Below are positions 33,599 through 42,394 of a stretch of 60,695 nt of DNA, piece by piece. Origin of the DNA: an uncultured Muribaculaceae bacterium (GTDB lineage Bacteria; Bacteroidota; Bacteroidia; Bacteroidales; Muribaculaceae); NCBI GenBank assembly GCA_910588065.1, contig CAJUPZ010000017.1, positions 1 through 60,695 on the forward strand, read 5' to 3'. A program made the position numbers and the translations under genes. The notes below the pieces were generated by a model that ran no database searches, was not told the DNA's origin, and was given only the letters and a program-made list of their open reading frames with translations. Every line of letters begins with the position of its first letter. Positions within the stretch are counted from its first letter, which is position 1.

Positions 33599-34801
33599 TT
33601 ATTTTTTTGATATGCCCATTTTTTTGGCAACAGCTGCGGGCACAGCCTCTTTGTTTACATAGATATCCATTGTCTTGGCAAGGAAGTAAGGCTCTGACAC
33701 ATAGAAGAATCCATCATATATCTGGTTTGCTGTCCATGAGTTCTGCACCTTGTAGTATTTGTTGCCTTCCTGGTCAACAGCCTTGCCTACAATCACCATG
33801 CCGTGGTCGTCGGTAGTTTCCTGACGGTCAAACATTTCCTGACGCATCTCGGGAGTAACGACAATTTCCTCAACGGGGCCTTTGATGTCATACTTGGACT
33901 TTTCCTTGTCGGCGGCGCTGAGTTTCACCCAACGGCTCAGCTCAGTGCCCTCCATGTCGGCCTCCTTTTTGCCGGCAGGCATCACAGCGTAGCCCTTGGC
34001 CCATTTGAAGCCACCTTCGCTCACATCTGCAGCCCACGCTACAGAATAGCCGTTTTCGATAGCGTTGTCAACGATAGCCTTCATCTCTTCGAGGGGCACA
34101 TTGTGGTACTGACCTGAGAGCCAGTTGTCTGACACCTCAAGCACAAACGGTTTGTAGTACGGGTGGTGGGTGAATGAAGTCACAGCCACATAGTCGTCAG
34201 GATTAATCTGGAGCGACTGCGCGAAACTCTTGGGAGTGTATGTTTTGCCCTCATACTCAAATGTTTCGGGGAGCTCACCGAAGTAGGCGTTGAGTATTCC
34301 CTGAAGACCTTTGCGCCATGCGGTTGACAGACGGCGGTTTGACTTGCGGCCCACACCGTTGAGGTAGCCGCTCATGGCAGCTTCGAGCTCACCGTGAACA
34401 TGGTTGTCCTCACCGTAGTTGAGTCCGGCATACACGCTTTCGGGCACGGCACCATACTCTGCCCATACGTAAGGCACATCAAGGCCGCTTCCGCCCTGGC
34501 TGAAATTGATTTTGCCATTTGTGCGGATGTACTTGTCGGCTTTGTCATCGTATGTGTGCCATACAACAAACATTTCGCTGAGGTCTACAGCCTTGCCTGT
34601 TTTGCGCAGGATTTCGTTTTCAAAGAAAGTGTTGCTTGAGAAGCACCAGCATGTTCCCGACTTGTTCTGGTCGCGCACGGGGCTTGTCTTCACAAGCTTC
34701 ACATCGGTGAATTTGAAACCGGTACTGTCCGGATGTTCCGGGGCAGCCCAGAGAGCGGTGGCAACAGATGCCGCCATTGCACAGCATAGTAACTTTTTCA
34801 T
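33599..34801 (-). CDS. Exported C1B cysteine peptidase (bleomycin hydrolase/aminopeptidase C family)
   Basis: A 400-residue papain-fold peptidase. Catalytic residues are visible: C51 in SGTCWCFSS, H333 in DDHGMVIVG and N354 in VQNSW. Bleomycin hydrolases are usually cytosolic hexameric aminopeptidases, but this one begins with a clear signal peptide (residues 1-20, ending LWAA), so it should act in the periplasm or outside. Start 34801 is set by that signal peptide and by the promoter at 34834-34841; a much longer frame upstream is only a shadow of nfnA. It probably trims peptides for uptake. Divergent from nfnA with a shared dyad. Confidence 0.9.
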   Translation of the reverse strand: MKKLLCCAMAASVATALWAAPEHPDSTGFKFTDVKLVKTSPVRDQNKSGTCWCFSSNTFFENEILRKTGKAVDLSEMFVVWHTYDDKADKYIRTNGKINFSQGGSGLDVPYVWAEYGAVPESVYAGLNYGEDNHVHGELEAAMSGYLNGVGRKSNRRLSTAWRKGLQGILNAYFGELPETFEYEGKTYTPKSFAQSLQINPDDYVAVTSFTHHPYYKPFVLEVSDNWLSGQYHNVPLEEMKAIVDNAIENGYSVAWAADVSEGGFKWAKGYAVMPAGKKEADMEGTELSRWVKLSAADKEKSKYDIKGPVEEIVVTPEMRQEMFDRQETTDDHGMVIVGKAVDQEGNKYYKVQNSWTANQIYDGFFYVSEPYFLAKTMDIYVNKEAVPAAVAKKMGISKK

Positions 34802-34833
34802 ATTGCTTTTGCTAATTAGTGAATTTTCTTCTG

Positions 34834-34867
34834 CAAAAATACTCATTTTTACGGTATTTTTCTCAAA
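34834..34867 (-). promoter_or_regulatory. Promoter of the aminopeptidase C gene (TTTG-N22-TATTTTTG)
   Basis: Minus strand TTTG (34867-34864), 22 bp, TATTTTTG (34841-34834). Confidence 0.6.
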
Positions 34868-34884
34868 TTTGCAAAAAATACCGT
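34851..34884. promoter_or_regulatory. Perfect 11-bp dyad in the divergent pepC/nfnA promoter
   Basis: ACGGTATTTTT (34851-34861) and AAAAATACCGT (34874-34884) are exact reverse complements around a 12-bp spacer. The dyad covers the -33 region of the peptidase promoter and lies 15 bp before the nfnA ATG. It could be an operator for a dimeric regulator, or a hairpin in the nfnA leader. Confidence 0.55.
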
Positions 34885-34898
34885 CAAAAGACCTCAGT

Positions 34899-35681
34899 AT
34901 GTTCAAAATATTAGACAAAGAGCACTTTTCGGAAAATGTGGTGAAATTTGTGGTGGAGGCTCCCCTGATAGCCCGCTCCCGCAAACCGGGCCATTTTGTG
35001 ATAGTGCGCGCCTGCGAGGGAGGCGAACGTATACCCCTCACGATAGCCGATGCCGATGTAAAGGCCGATACGATAACTCTGATAGTGCAGCAGGTGGGTG
35101 TGAGCACCCGCAAAATCTGCGCCCTGAATATCGGTGACAGTTTTACCGATGTAGCCGGTCCGCTCGGCAAAGCCACCCATATAGAAAAGGTGGGCACAGT
35201 GGTGTGCTGCGGCGGAGGTGTCGGTGTGGCTCCGCTCCTTCCTATCATCAAGGCGATGAAGCAGGCCGGCAACAGAGTTGTGACCGTGCTTGCAGCCCGC
35301 ACAAAAGACCTTATCATATTGGAGCAGGAGGTTGCTCCATGGAGCGATGAGGTTGTAATCATGACCGACGACGGCTCATACGGCCGCAAAGGTCTTGTTA
35401 CCGAGGGGGTTGAGAGTGTGATACAGCGTGAGCCGGTGAACCTTGTGGTCACAATCGGTCCGGCTGTGATGATGAAATTCGTGTCAATCCTCACCCGGAA
35501 GTACTCCATCCCAACCATGTGCTCGCTCAACACCATCATGGTAGACGGCACCGGCATGTGCGGCGCGTGCAGGGTGAGTGTGGACGGCAAAACCAAATTC
35601 GTGTGCATCGACGGCCCCGAATTCGATGCCCACAAAGTGAACTTCGACGAAATGATAATGCGCCTGAAGGCCTATAATTAA
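34899..35681 (+). CDS. nfnA: NfnA-like FAD/[2Fe-2S] subunit of ferredoxin:NADP oxidoreductase
   Basis: A 260-residue ferredoxin-NADP reductase-type flavoprotein, the small subunit of NfnAB (also called SudB-like). The FAD domain has ERIPLTIADADV, and the NAD site has VVCCGGGVGVAPLLP. The C-terminal cluster site has C208, C221, C224 and C236 plus D216 (CSLNTIMVDGTGMCGACRV), the Nfn pattern. NfnAB couples NADH, NADPH and reduced ferredoxin by flavin electron bifurcation. Start 34899 (MFKILDK) is used because the upstream frame crosses the divergent promoter. nfnB follows after 8 bp. Confidence 0.9.
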   Translation: MFKILDKEHFSENVVKFVVEAPLIARSRKPGHFVIVRACEGGERIPLTIADADVKADTITLIVQQVGVSTRKICALNIGDSFTDVAGPLGKATHIEKVGTVVCCGGGVGVAPLLPIIKAMKQAGNRVVTVLAARTKDLIILEQEVAPWSDEVVIMTDDGSYGRKGLVTEGVESVIQREPVNLVVTIGPAVMMKFVSILTRKYSIPTMCSLNTIMVDGTGMCGACRVSVDGKTKFVCIDGPEFDAHKVNFDEMIMRLKAYN

Positions 35682-35689
35682 ATATTGAT

Positions 35690-37147
35690 ATGTCAACAGA
35701 AAAGAGCGGCAGAAACGCCGGATGGCGCACTGAACTCAGAAGCGCAATGAACGCAAAGGAGCGTGGAGCTATTCCACGCGTGCGCATGCCGGAGCTTGAT
35801 CCGGCATACAGAGTCACAACATTTACCGAGGAGGTGAACAGCGGAATATCCGCCGAGCAGGCAGTGCTTGAGGCAACAAGGTGCATGGACTGTCCTGACC
35901 CGCAGTGTGTCACCGGGTGTCCGGTGCATATCGACATACCCGGATTTATCAAGAATGTGCAGCGGGGCGATTTTGCCGAAGCCGCCACCACAATACGCCT
36001 GAGCAGCGCTCTGCCGGCGGTGTGTGGCCGCGTGTGTCCCCAGGAAAAGCAGTGCGAAAGCAAGTGCATATACCATAAAATGAAGAAAGAACCGGTGGCG
36101 ATAGGCTATCTTGAACGCTTTACAGCCGACACCGAAAGGCTCACCGGTACAAAGAAAACAGAGAAGCCCGCAAGCAACGGCATCAAGGTGGCTGTTGCAG
36201 GTTCCGGTCCGGCGGGACTCTCTTTTGCGGGAGATATGGCCCGCAGGGGATTTGAAGTGACTGTGTTCGAGGCTCTTCACGAAATCGGCGGTGTGCTGAA
36301 ATACGGCATACCTGAGTTTCGTCTTCCAAATGTGATTGTCGATTCAGAGATTGAGGCACTGCAGACTCTCGGTGTGAAATTTGTAAAAGACTGCCTGATA
36401 GGCAAGACAATACCATGTGACGAACTCACAGCCATGGGATTCAAGGGGCTGTTTGTAGCTTCCGGCGCCGGATTGCCCCGCTTCATGGGCATACCGGGCG
36501 AAAACCTTATAGGTGTGATGAGCAGCAACGAATATCTCACGAGGGTTAACCTTATGGGAGCGGGCCGTCCGGGCTACGACACCCCGGTTGCCCACGGCAA
36601 GGTTGCAGCCATCATCGGCGGCGGCAACACAGCGATGGACTCGGTGCGCACCGCCCGGCGCATGGGCGCGGAGAAAGCATTTGTTGTTTACCGCCGCAGC
36701 GAGGAGGAGATGCCGGCACGAATCGAGGAGGTGAAGCACGCCAAAGAGGAGGGGGTGGAATTTCTCACGCTCCACAACCCGGTTGAATATCTCGGTGACG
36801 AAAAGGGCCATGTGCGCGCCATGAGAGTGCAGCGCATGGAGCTCGGAGAGCCTGACGACAGCGGCAGACGCGCACCCGTGCCGGTGGAGGGAGCTATCGA
36901 GGAGATACCGGTGGATATGGTCATAGTCAGCGTAGGAGTGTCGCCCAACCCCCTGATACCCGACAGTGTGGAGGGGCTTGCGGTGAGCCGCCGGGGCACC
37001 ATAGAGGTCAATGACACAACGATGGAATCATCCGTACACGGGCTCTACGCGGGCGGTGACATTGTTCGCGGCGGAGCGACAGTAATCCTGGCGATGGGCG
37101 ACGGCAAACGCGCTGCCGAAGCGATGGCTGAAGCGCTATTCAGCTGA
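35690..37147 (+). CDS. nfnB: NfnB/GltD-like large subunit of ferredoxin:NADP oxidoreductase
   Basis: A 485-residue GltD-family flavoprotein. Two [4Fe-4S] cysteine sets are visible, C65, C68, C73, C77 and C112, C116, C122, C126, followed by FAD (VAGSGPAGLSFAG) and NADPH (IIGGGNTAMDSVRTARR) sites. Pairing with nfnA 8 bp upstream identifies it as the large subunit of NfnAB, rather than the glutamate synthase small subunit as which it is often annotated. In a gut anaerobe it would balance NADPH against ferredoxin and NADH. A stand-alone paralogue lies at 5395. A good terminator follows. Confidence 0.9.
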   Translation: MSTEKSGRNAGWRTELRSAMNAKERGAIPRVRMPELDPAYRVTTFTEEVNSGISAEQAVLEATRCMDCPDPQCVTGCPVHIDIPGFIKNVQRGDFAEAATTIRLSSALPAVCGRVCPQEKQCESKCIYHKMKKEPVAIGYLERFTADTERLTGTKKTEKPASNGIKVAVAGSGPAGLSFAGDMARRGFEVTVFEALHEIGGVLKYGIPEFRLPNVIVDSEIEALQTLGVKFVKDCLIGKTIPCDELTAMGFKGLFVASGAGLPRFMGIPGENLIGVMSSNEYLTRVNLMGAGRPGYDTPVAHGKVAAIIGGGNTAMDSVRTARRMGAEKAFVVYRRSEEEMPARIEEVKHAKEEGVEFLTLHNPVEYLGDEKGHVRAMRVQRMELGEPDDSGRRAPVPVEGAIEEIPVDMVIVSVGVSPNPLIPDSVEGLAVSRRGTIEVNDTTMESSVHGLYAGGDIVRGGATVILAMGDGKRAAEAMAEALFS

Positions 37148-37166
37148 CACAGATTTTGCATTTTAA

Positions 37167-37200
37167 CAAGGGGACGGTAAACAATACCGCCCCCTTGTTC
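37167..37200 (+). terminator. Intrinsic terminator of nfnAB
   Basis: Arms 37167-37179 and 37185-37197 pair over 13 bp with one mismatch, 5-nt loop, followed by TTCATTTTAT. Confidence 0.85.
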
Positions 37201-37238
37201 ATTTTATAATAAATGACAAAATTAAACACCCTTTAATT

Positions 37239-37682
37239 ATGATACGAAAAATACTGTCCTTAGCCTTTGTTGTCATCTCCGCAGCTATCCTATGTTCATG
37301 CGCGGAATCGCAGAAAAAGACCTGCACACGCATTGCCAAAGCTTTTGAGGAGGGGAAAGAAGCCGAGGCTGCCGAGCTGTGCGACAGGCTGTACGCCAAC
37401 CTCGGCGAGTGCTCCATGGAGACTTTGGGCGACCTGACCGTAAGCTATTTCACACTCTCGGTAATCCACTCCACAAACTCCGAGGAGGATTCAACCTACG
37501 AAGCCATGAGCCGAATGGTAAACTGCTACGACGCCGCCATGAAGCAGGATCCCACAGCTGCCAAAGCCATGTGGCAGCAGATGGCCGATGAGAGCATGAA
37601 TCACGGCAGCAACTTCGATGTGCCGATGATAGCGGATGCATTCCGCACCCAGCTGCAGCTTCATTCGCTGCTTGAGCATTAA
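37239..37682 (+). CDS. Small lipoprotein of unknown function
   Basis: A 147-residue lipoprotein (signal peptide with lipobox ILCSC) that I do not recognise. The mature part is helical and acidic. Two cysteines lie close to the anchor (KKTCTRIAKAFEEGKEAEAAELCDRLYANLGEC) with helix lengths like a short TPR-type repeat. No catalytic motif is visible. It stands between the nfnAB terminator and gpmA (30 bp downstream) and may be cotranscribed with gpmA. Confidence 0.75.
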   Translation: MIRKILSLAFVVISAAILCSCAESQKKTCTRIAKAFEEGKEAEAAELCDRLYANLGECSMETLGDLTVSYFTLSVIHSTNSEEDSTYEAMSRMVNCYDAAMKQDPTAAKAMWQQMADESMNHGSNFDVPMIADAFRTQLQLHSLLEH

Positions 37683-37712
37683 CAATTCCCCTTTTTCAGA
37701 CCTTTTTCAGAT

Positions 37713-38399
37713 ATGAAGACTGTGATACTGCTACGCCACGGCGAGAGCGAATGGAATCTTGAAAACAGATTCACCGGATGGACAGATGTAAAACTAACCG
37801 AAAAGGGGCGGCAGGAGGCCGCGCACGCCGGAAGGCTTATAGCGCAGGCCGGACTCACCCCTGAATATTACTTCACCTCATATCTGCGTCGCGCAATCCA
37901 CACCCTGCAGATTGCCGCAGCGCAAATGGAGCGTGATTGGGTGCCTGTGGTGAAAGACTGGCATCTGAACGAGCGCCATTACGGCGCCCTGCAGGGGCTC
38001 AACAAGGCTGACACAGCCGAGAAATACGGTGCCGAACAAGTGAGGCTGTGGCGACGCAGCTTTGACTGCCTGCCACCGCTTCTCACTCCTGACGACCCGC
38101 GTTTTCCGGGCAATGACCCGCGCTACGCCGCGCTGGCAAGCACCGAGCTGCCACTCGCCGAATCTCTGCAGGACACTATAGCCCGGGTGCGCTGCTGCTG
38201 GGAAGAGGTGATTGAACCGCGGCTCCACAACTGCGGCTGCATACTCATAGCTGCCCACGGCAATTCGCTGCGGGGACTTGCCATGAAGCTGCTGAACATG
38301 ACTGCTTCCGAGGTCATCGACCTTGAGATTCCAACCGGCGCGCCTTGGGTGTTCACCCTCACCGACAGGATGGAGGTCACTGCCAACCGCTATCTATAG
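37713..38399 (+). CDS. gpmA: 2,3-bisphosphoglycerate-dependent phosphoglycerate mutase
   Basis: A 228-residue glycolytic enzyme interconverting 3- and 2-phosphoglycerate. Family marks are LLRHGESEWNLENRFTGWTD with the phospho-accepting histidine in RHGE, then LNERHYGALQGLNK with the catalytic Glu, and a second histidine in AAHGNSLRGL. The length is slightly short compared with the 248-residue E. coli enzyme, mainly at the C-terminus. It converges on adk with a 27-bp gap. Confidence 0.94.
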   Translation: MKTVILLRHGESEWNLENRFTGWTDVKLTEKGRQEAAHAGRLIAQAGLTPEYYFTSYLRRAIHTLQIAAAQMERDWVPVVKDWHLNERHYGALQGLNKADTAEKYGAEQVRLWRRSFDCLPPLLTPDDPRFPGNDPRYAALASTELPLAESLQDTIARVRCCWEEVIEPRLHNCGCILIAAHGNSLRGLAMKLLNMTASEVIDLEIPTGAPWVFTLTDRMEVTANRYL

Positions 38400-38426
38400 C
38401 CCGGCAAATGCCTGCTATGGCAGCTG

Positions 38427-39005
38427 TCAGCCTTTGATGGGGTCAAGAATCTCCGCGATACGCTCGAATATCCGGTCGACATGGCCTGAGCCGGGAATGG
38501 CGTGATATTTCCCTTCGCCCTGATAGAAATCCTTAAGCGGCTTGGTCTGTGAATGGTATACGTTAAGACGGTTGCTGATAGTCTCGGGGGTGTCATCTGC
38601 ACGGCCTGTTTCCCGGCCTCTGTTCAGCATACGCTCTATAAGTTCCTCATCCTCAACCTCAAGGCCAATCACCGCATCCAATGCTGCACCGCGCTTTGCA
38701 AGCATCTCGTTGAGTGCCTGAGCCTGCGGGATAGTGCGGGGAAAACCGTCGAAAATCACACCGTTTGCAGCGGCAGGGTTTGTGTCGAGCACATCCGAGA
38801 GAATGCTTATCATAAGTTCATCAGGAATCAGCTGGCCTTTGGAAATGTATTGGTCGGCTATTTTACCAAGCTCGGTGCCGTTCTTGATATGCTCGCGGAG
38901 CACCTCGCCTGTTGAGATATGATGTATGCCGTAACGGTCAATCAATCGTGCGCTCTGTGTACCTTTGCCACTTCCGGGCGCGCCAAAAACTACAATATTG
39001 AACAT
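38427..39005 (-). CDS. adk: Adenylate kinase
   Basis: A 192-residue adenylate kinase that interconverts ATP + AMP and 2 ADP. P-loop GAPGSGKGTQSA, AMP-binding ISTGEVLREHIKNGTELG, GFPRTIPQAQAL and the LID arginines in NRGRETGRADDTPETISNRL are present. The LID is the short type without a zinc site. It follows hpt by 31 bp, so purine salvage and nucleotide balance genes are cotranscribed. Confidence 0.96.
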   Translation of the reverse strand: MFNIVVFGAPGSGKGTQSARLIDRYGIHHISTGEVLREHIKNGTELGKIADQYISKGQLIPDELMISILSDVLDTNPAAANGVIFDGFPRTIPQAQALNEMLAKRGAALDAVIGLEVEDEELIERMLNRGRETGRADDTPETISNRLNVYHSQTKPLKDFYQGEGKYHAIPGSGHVDRIFERIAEILDPIKG

Positions 39006-39036
39006 TTTGATATAACGTTAGTACTCGTGAATAAAA

Positions 39037-39582
39037 TCATTTAGTATCTTCATCGACAACCCAGATATCACGGAGATTGCGTGCAAGCCCGTCAATATCA
39101 AGACCATAACCTATTATAAAGGCCGGCGGAATATTGAAGCCGACATAATCGGGAGTGATCGGGGCGGTGCACACCTCCGGCTTGTGGAGCAGAGTGGCCA
39201 CCTTCAGCGATGCGGGATTCTTGGCCTTAAGATCATCAAGCAGCTTCACCATTGTGCGTCCGGTGTCGATAATATCCTCAATAACAATGACATCGCGGCC
39301 TGTGATATCCTCGCTCAAACCGGCTATCTCCTTGACGCATCCGGTGGAAGATGTACCGCAATAGCTCTGCAGCCTGATAAAAGTGATTTCCGCATCAATG
39401 CTCAGATTTCTGAAGATATCGGAAGCAAACGGAAAAGCACCGTTGAGAACACACAGCAGCAGGGGCACCTTGCCCTCATACTCGCGCGATATCTCGGCAG
39501 CTATCTCACGCACACGTCCGTCAATCTTTTGCTCCTCCAAAAAAGGCTTGAAGGTCAACCCTTTATATGTCACTCGATTCAT
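39037..39582 (-). CDS. hpt: Hypoxanthine phosphoribosyltransferase
   Basis: A 181-residue purine-salvage enzyme that joins hypoxanthine or guanine to PRPP. The PRPP-binding motif is VIVIEDIIDTGRTM. Other marks are LLCVLNGAFPFASDIFR, the flexible-loop region LQSYCGTSSTG and the C-terminal base-binding region DYVGFNIPPAFIIGYGLD. The length is typical. It leads an operon with adk; a -7 box is at 39653-39660. Confidence 0.95.
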   Translation of the reverse strand: MNRVTYKGLTFKPFLEEQKIDGRVREIAAEISREYEGKVPLLLCVLNGAFPFASDIFRNLSIDAEITFIRLQSYCGTSSTGCVKEIAGLSEDITGRDVIVIEDIIDTGRTMVKLLDDLKAKNPASLKVATLLHKPEVCTAPITPDYVGFNIPPAFIIGYGLDIDGLARNLRDIWVVDEDTK

Positions 39583-39652
39583 TGTCTGAATTTGGATTTT
39601 TCATTTTTGCCACGGCTATGACGCGCAGTCCGCGCACCTCCGTTATTGTCTG

Positions 39653-39660
39653 CAAAATTA
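39653..39660 (-). promoter_or_regulatory. -7 box TAATTTTG of hpt-adk
   Basis: TAATTTTG on the minus strand, 70 bp before the hpt ATG. No clear -33 element. Confidence 0.5.
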
Positions 39661-39743
39661 CTAAAAAAAGAGTGGTGGAGCTAAAAGATTTCTAATTTTT
39701 TATTTTTTTAATCGGTGGCCCGCTCCAATAGGTCTATTTTTCG

Positions 39744-39751
39744 TAACTTTG
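39744..39751 (+). promoter_or_regulatory. -7 box TAACTTTG of nnrD
   Basis: TAACTTTG lies 31 bp before the ATG at 39783. The -33 region is poor. Confidence 0.55.
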
Positions 39752-39782
39752 TGAGCAATTTTCCAATCCAGCCACAATCAGC

Positions 39783-41309
39783 ATGAAAATATTCAACTCC
39801 GAAGATATACGCGCCATTGACAGACGCACAATGGAAACCGACGGCATAAGCTCGCTCGAGCTCATTGAGCGTGTTGCCCAGGGCGTTGCGTCCGAAATAG
39901 CATCACGCTGGCGACCAAACAAGCCGGTAATGGTTTTTGCCGGAAGCGGCAAAAACGGTGCCGACGCACTCTCCGTTGCCCGGATTCTTTCGCTGCTCGG
40001 GTTCAGCGTCACAGTGTATCTGCTGAATATCGGCGGCAACCGGCTGGGGCGCGACTGCCGCGACTGCCGCGACAAGCTGATTGCTGAGGCACCCGGTGTT
40101 GCTTTCAAGGAGATTACCGGCAACTTCACCATGCCGGAAATCAATTCTTCACACCTTGTTATAGACGGACTGTTCGGCACCGGACTCAAAGGCGCGCTTA
40201 CCGGCGGCTTCATGATGCTGGTGAGGTATATCAACGACAGCGGGGCTACAGTTGTGAGCATCGATGTGCCCTCAGGTATGAACGGCGACCTTTGCACTGA
40301 TGCGGTGAACCGCAATATTATACACGCCGACCTCACACTGACAGTGCAGTTTCCCCGCCCCGCGTTTTTCATGAAGGAGAATGCCGAACTCATAGGCGAA
40401 TGGAAAGCCCTTGACATCAACCTCAACCAGGAAATCATACGCTCCACCCCCACCGGCTTTCACCTTGTGGAGAGCAACGAGGTGAGGTCGCTGCTGCGTC
40501 CCAGAAGCTTATTCTCCTCAAAAGCCGACTACGGCTCAGCACTGCTTGTGGCCGGCAGCTACGGCATGATGGGTGCCGCAGTGCTCTCGGCCCGTGGCGC
40601 GCTGAGGGCCGGTGCCGGAAAGGTGTCGGTCCATGCCCCGATGTGCGGCTACGAAATTCTGCAATCATCGGTGCCGGAGGCTATGTTCATCGCCGACAGC
40701 GACAGCAGCAAGCTCGTTGTCGGCTCGATAAAGCCTGAGCACGATTATTCAGCCATAGGACTGGGATGCGGGCTCGGCACTCACGAAAATACTGTCAACG
40801 CCCTCGAAAAATTCCTGCAGTCGCGCACACGCCCGGTGGTTCTCGACGCTGATGCCCTGAACTGCATAGCAAAGCGACCCTCGATGCTTTCAGACATACC
40901 CGTGCTATCCGTACTCACCCCACATGCAGGTGAATTTGACAGACTGTTCGGTAACAATCCCACCGATGAGGCCCGCCTGCTGAAGGCTATCGATGTTGCC
41001 CACTACTACAATATCACCATACTTCTCAAAGGCCACTACACAGCATTGGTAAGGCCTGACCACAAGGTGTACTTCAACTCCACCGGCACCCCCGCCATGG
41101 CCACCCCCGGCAGCGGCGATGTGCTCACCGGCGTCATAACCTCGCTGATGGCCCAAGGCTACAAACCCGAGGTGAGTGCCCTTATAGGAGCATTTGTGCA
41201 CGGCCTCGCCGGAGAAATCGCCGCCGAGGCAAACGGCGATTATGGTGTGACCGCCGGCGATATCGCAGCCAATATCGGTGTCGCTATCAAATCATTAATG
41301 AGAAAATAA
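39783..41309 (+). CDS. nnrD: Bifunctional NAD(P)H-hydrate epimerase / ADP-dependent dehydratase
   Basis: A 508-residue repair enzyme for damaged (hydrated) NADH and NADPH. Residues 1-215 are the YjeF-type epimerase domain (VFAGSGKNGADALSVARIL, then IDGLFGTGLKGALTG). Residues 225-508 are the ribokinase-like dehydratase with SGSYGM-type start (LLVAGSYGMMGAAVLSARGAL), VLDADALNCIA, TPHAGEFDRLFG and the catalytic TPGSGDVLTG. Fusion of the two domains is usual in bacteria. The DUF4831 gene follows after 11 bp. Confidence 0.94.
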   Translation: MKIFNSEDIRAIDRRTMETDGISSLELIERVAQGVASEIASRWRPNKPVMVFAGSGKNGADALSVARILSLLGFSVTVYLLNIGGNRLGRDCRDCRDKLIAEAPGVAFKEITGNFTMPEINSSHLVIDGLFGTGLKGALTGGFMMLVRYINDSGATVVSIDVPSGMNGDLCTDAVNRNIIHADLTLTVQFPRPAFFMKENAELIGEWKALDINLNQEIIRSTPTGFHLVESNEVRSLLRPRSLFSSKADYGSALLVAGSYGMMGAAVLSARGALRAGAGKVSVHAPMCGYEILQSSVPEAMFIADSDSSKLVVGSIKPEHDYSAIGLGCGLGTHENTVNALEKFLQSRTRPVVLDADALNCIAKRPSMLSDIPVLSVLTPHAGEFDRLFGNNPTDEARLLKAIDVAHYYNITILLKGHYTALVRPDHKVYFNSTGTPAMATPGSGDVLTGVITSLMAQGYKPEVSALIGAFVHGLAGEIAAEANGDYGVTAGDIAANIGVAIKSLMRK

Positions 41310-41320
41310 GGAAACAAACG

Positions 41321-42394
41321 ATGAATAAGCTCGCTATTACTATCGCCGCACTTGCATCGGCCCTGACACTCGGCGCACAGTCGACACAGAAACTCACAGC
41401 AGGCAAAATGAATGAATATGGCCTTATATACACCCTTCCCACCACGGCCGTAAATGTCACCGTAGAAGCTCTCCGGACTGTGAAAACCCCGGGGGAATTC
41501 AAACTGTATTCTAAAAAATACCTTGATATAGACCCGATTCTCGAACCGAGCGACACATGGTCGGTGAAATCTGTCACCCTCACAACCGCCGGAGTGTCAG
41601 ACAATGCCGAGAGCTACCTCGTTCAGTTCAAGAGCGGCTCCACTCCTTATATTATTGTAGATTCGAATAACTGCCCGCTTGCTGTCAACGATGAGGAGTT
41701 TACCCCGGCTACCTCCCCCGCCCTGCCGGTAGCCGTGGAGCAGCAGCCGTCCATTCTCCAGACACCTGCCGCCGCCCAGGCAATGACCGCCGAGATGCTG
41801 CAGAGCCAGTCCACAGCCAAGCGTGCCCAGCTCGCCGCGGCAAAAATCTATGAGCTGCGCCAGAGCCGCAACGACATTATTTCCGGTAACGCCGACCAGA
41901 TGCCGGCCGACGGCGAGGCCATGAAGCTTGCCCTTGACAATCTGGAGAAGCAGGAGGAGGCCTTGACAGCAATGTTCACCGGCACAGTGCAGACCTCCAC
42001 GGCTGTGCGCACCTATCCCGTAGTGCCCGGAACATCCGACTCAAAAGTGGTTGCAGCCAGAGTGAGCGCAACGCAGGGTCCGGTTGACACCGACGACCTC
42101 AGCGGAATGCCGGTATACCTCAGCTGCAAGGTCATAGCCAAAGGCTCGTTGCCGACAAACGAGAAAGGCGAGGAGAAAAAATTTCCCAAGGGGGGGCTTG
42201 CTTACCGTATTCCCGGCCAGGCCTCGTTCACAGCGATTGTAAACGGCAACGAAATGGCATCACTCAGCGCCGACATAGCCCAGCTCGGCATTGTGTTCGG
42301 CATCGACCCGGCGCTCTTCTCGGATAAAAAAGCTCCGGCCTACGTGATATTCAATCCCGCAACCGGAGCTATAACTGAAATCGGTACCAAGTAA
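41321..42394 (+). CDS. DUF4831 family exported protein
   Basis: A 357-residue protein with a signal peptide (residues 1-19, ending LGAQ). The sequence MNEYGLIYTLPTTAVNVTVE and KLYSKKYLDIDPI, with the later GLAYRIPGQASFTAIVNG, fits DUF4831, a Bacteroidetes-specific family of unknown function. A glutamine/alanine-rich helical region around residues 150-215 may be a coiled coil. It follows nnrD by 11 bp. Its stop codon abuts the convergent DUF805 stop with no gap. Confidence 0.85.
   Translation: MNKLAITIAALASALTLGAQSTQKLTAGKMNEYGLIYTLPTTAVNVTVEALRTVKTPGEFKLYSKKYLDIDPILEPSDTWSVKSVTLTTAGVSDNAESYLVQFKSGSTPYIIVDSNNCPLAVNDEEFTPATSPALPVAVEQQPSILQTPAAAQAMTAEMLQSQSTAKRAQLAAAKIYELRQSRNDIISGNADQMPADGEAMKLALDNLEKQEEALTAMFTGTVQTSTAVRTYPVVPGTSDSKVVAARVSATQGPVDTDDLSGMPVYLSCKVIAKGSLPTNEKGEEKKFPKGGLAYRIPGQASFTAIVNGNEMASLSADIAQLGIVFGIDPALFSDKKAPAYVIFNPATGAITEIGTK

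Noticed and set aside
34506..34898. 131-codon upstream extension of the nfnA frame
   Set aside because: Antisense to the aminopeptidase gene; family alignment begins at MFKILDK.
34802..35635. 278-codon upstream extension of the aminopeptidase C frame
   Set aside because: Antisense to nfnA and crosses both divergent promoters; the signal peptide and -7 box place the start at 34801.
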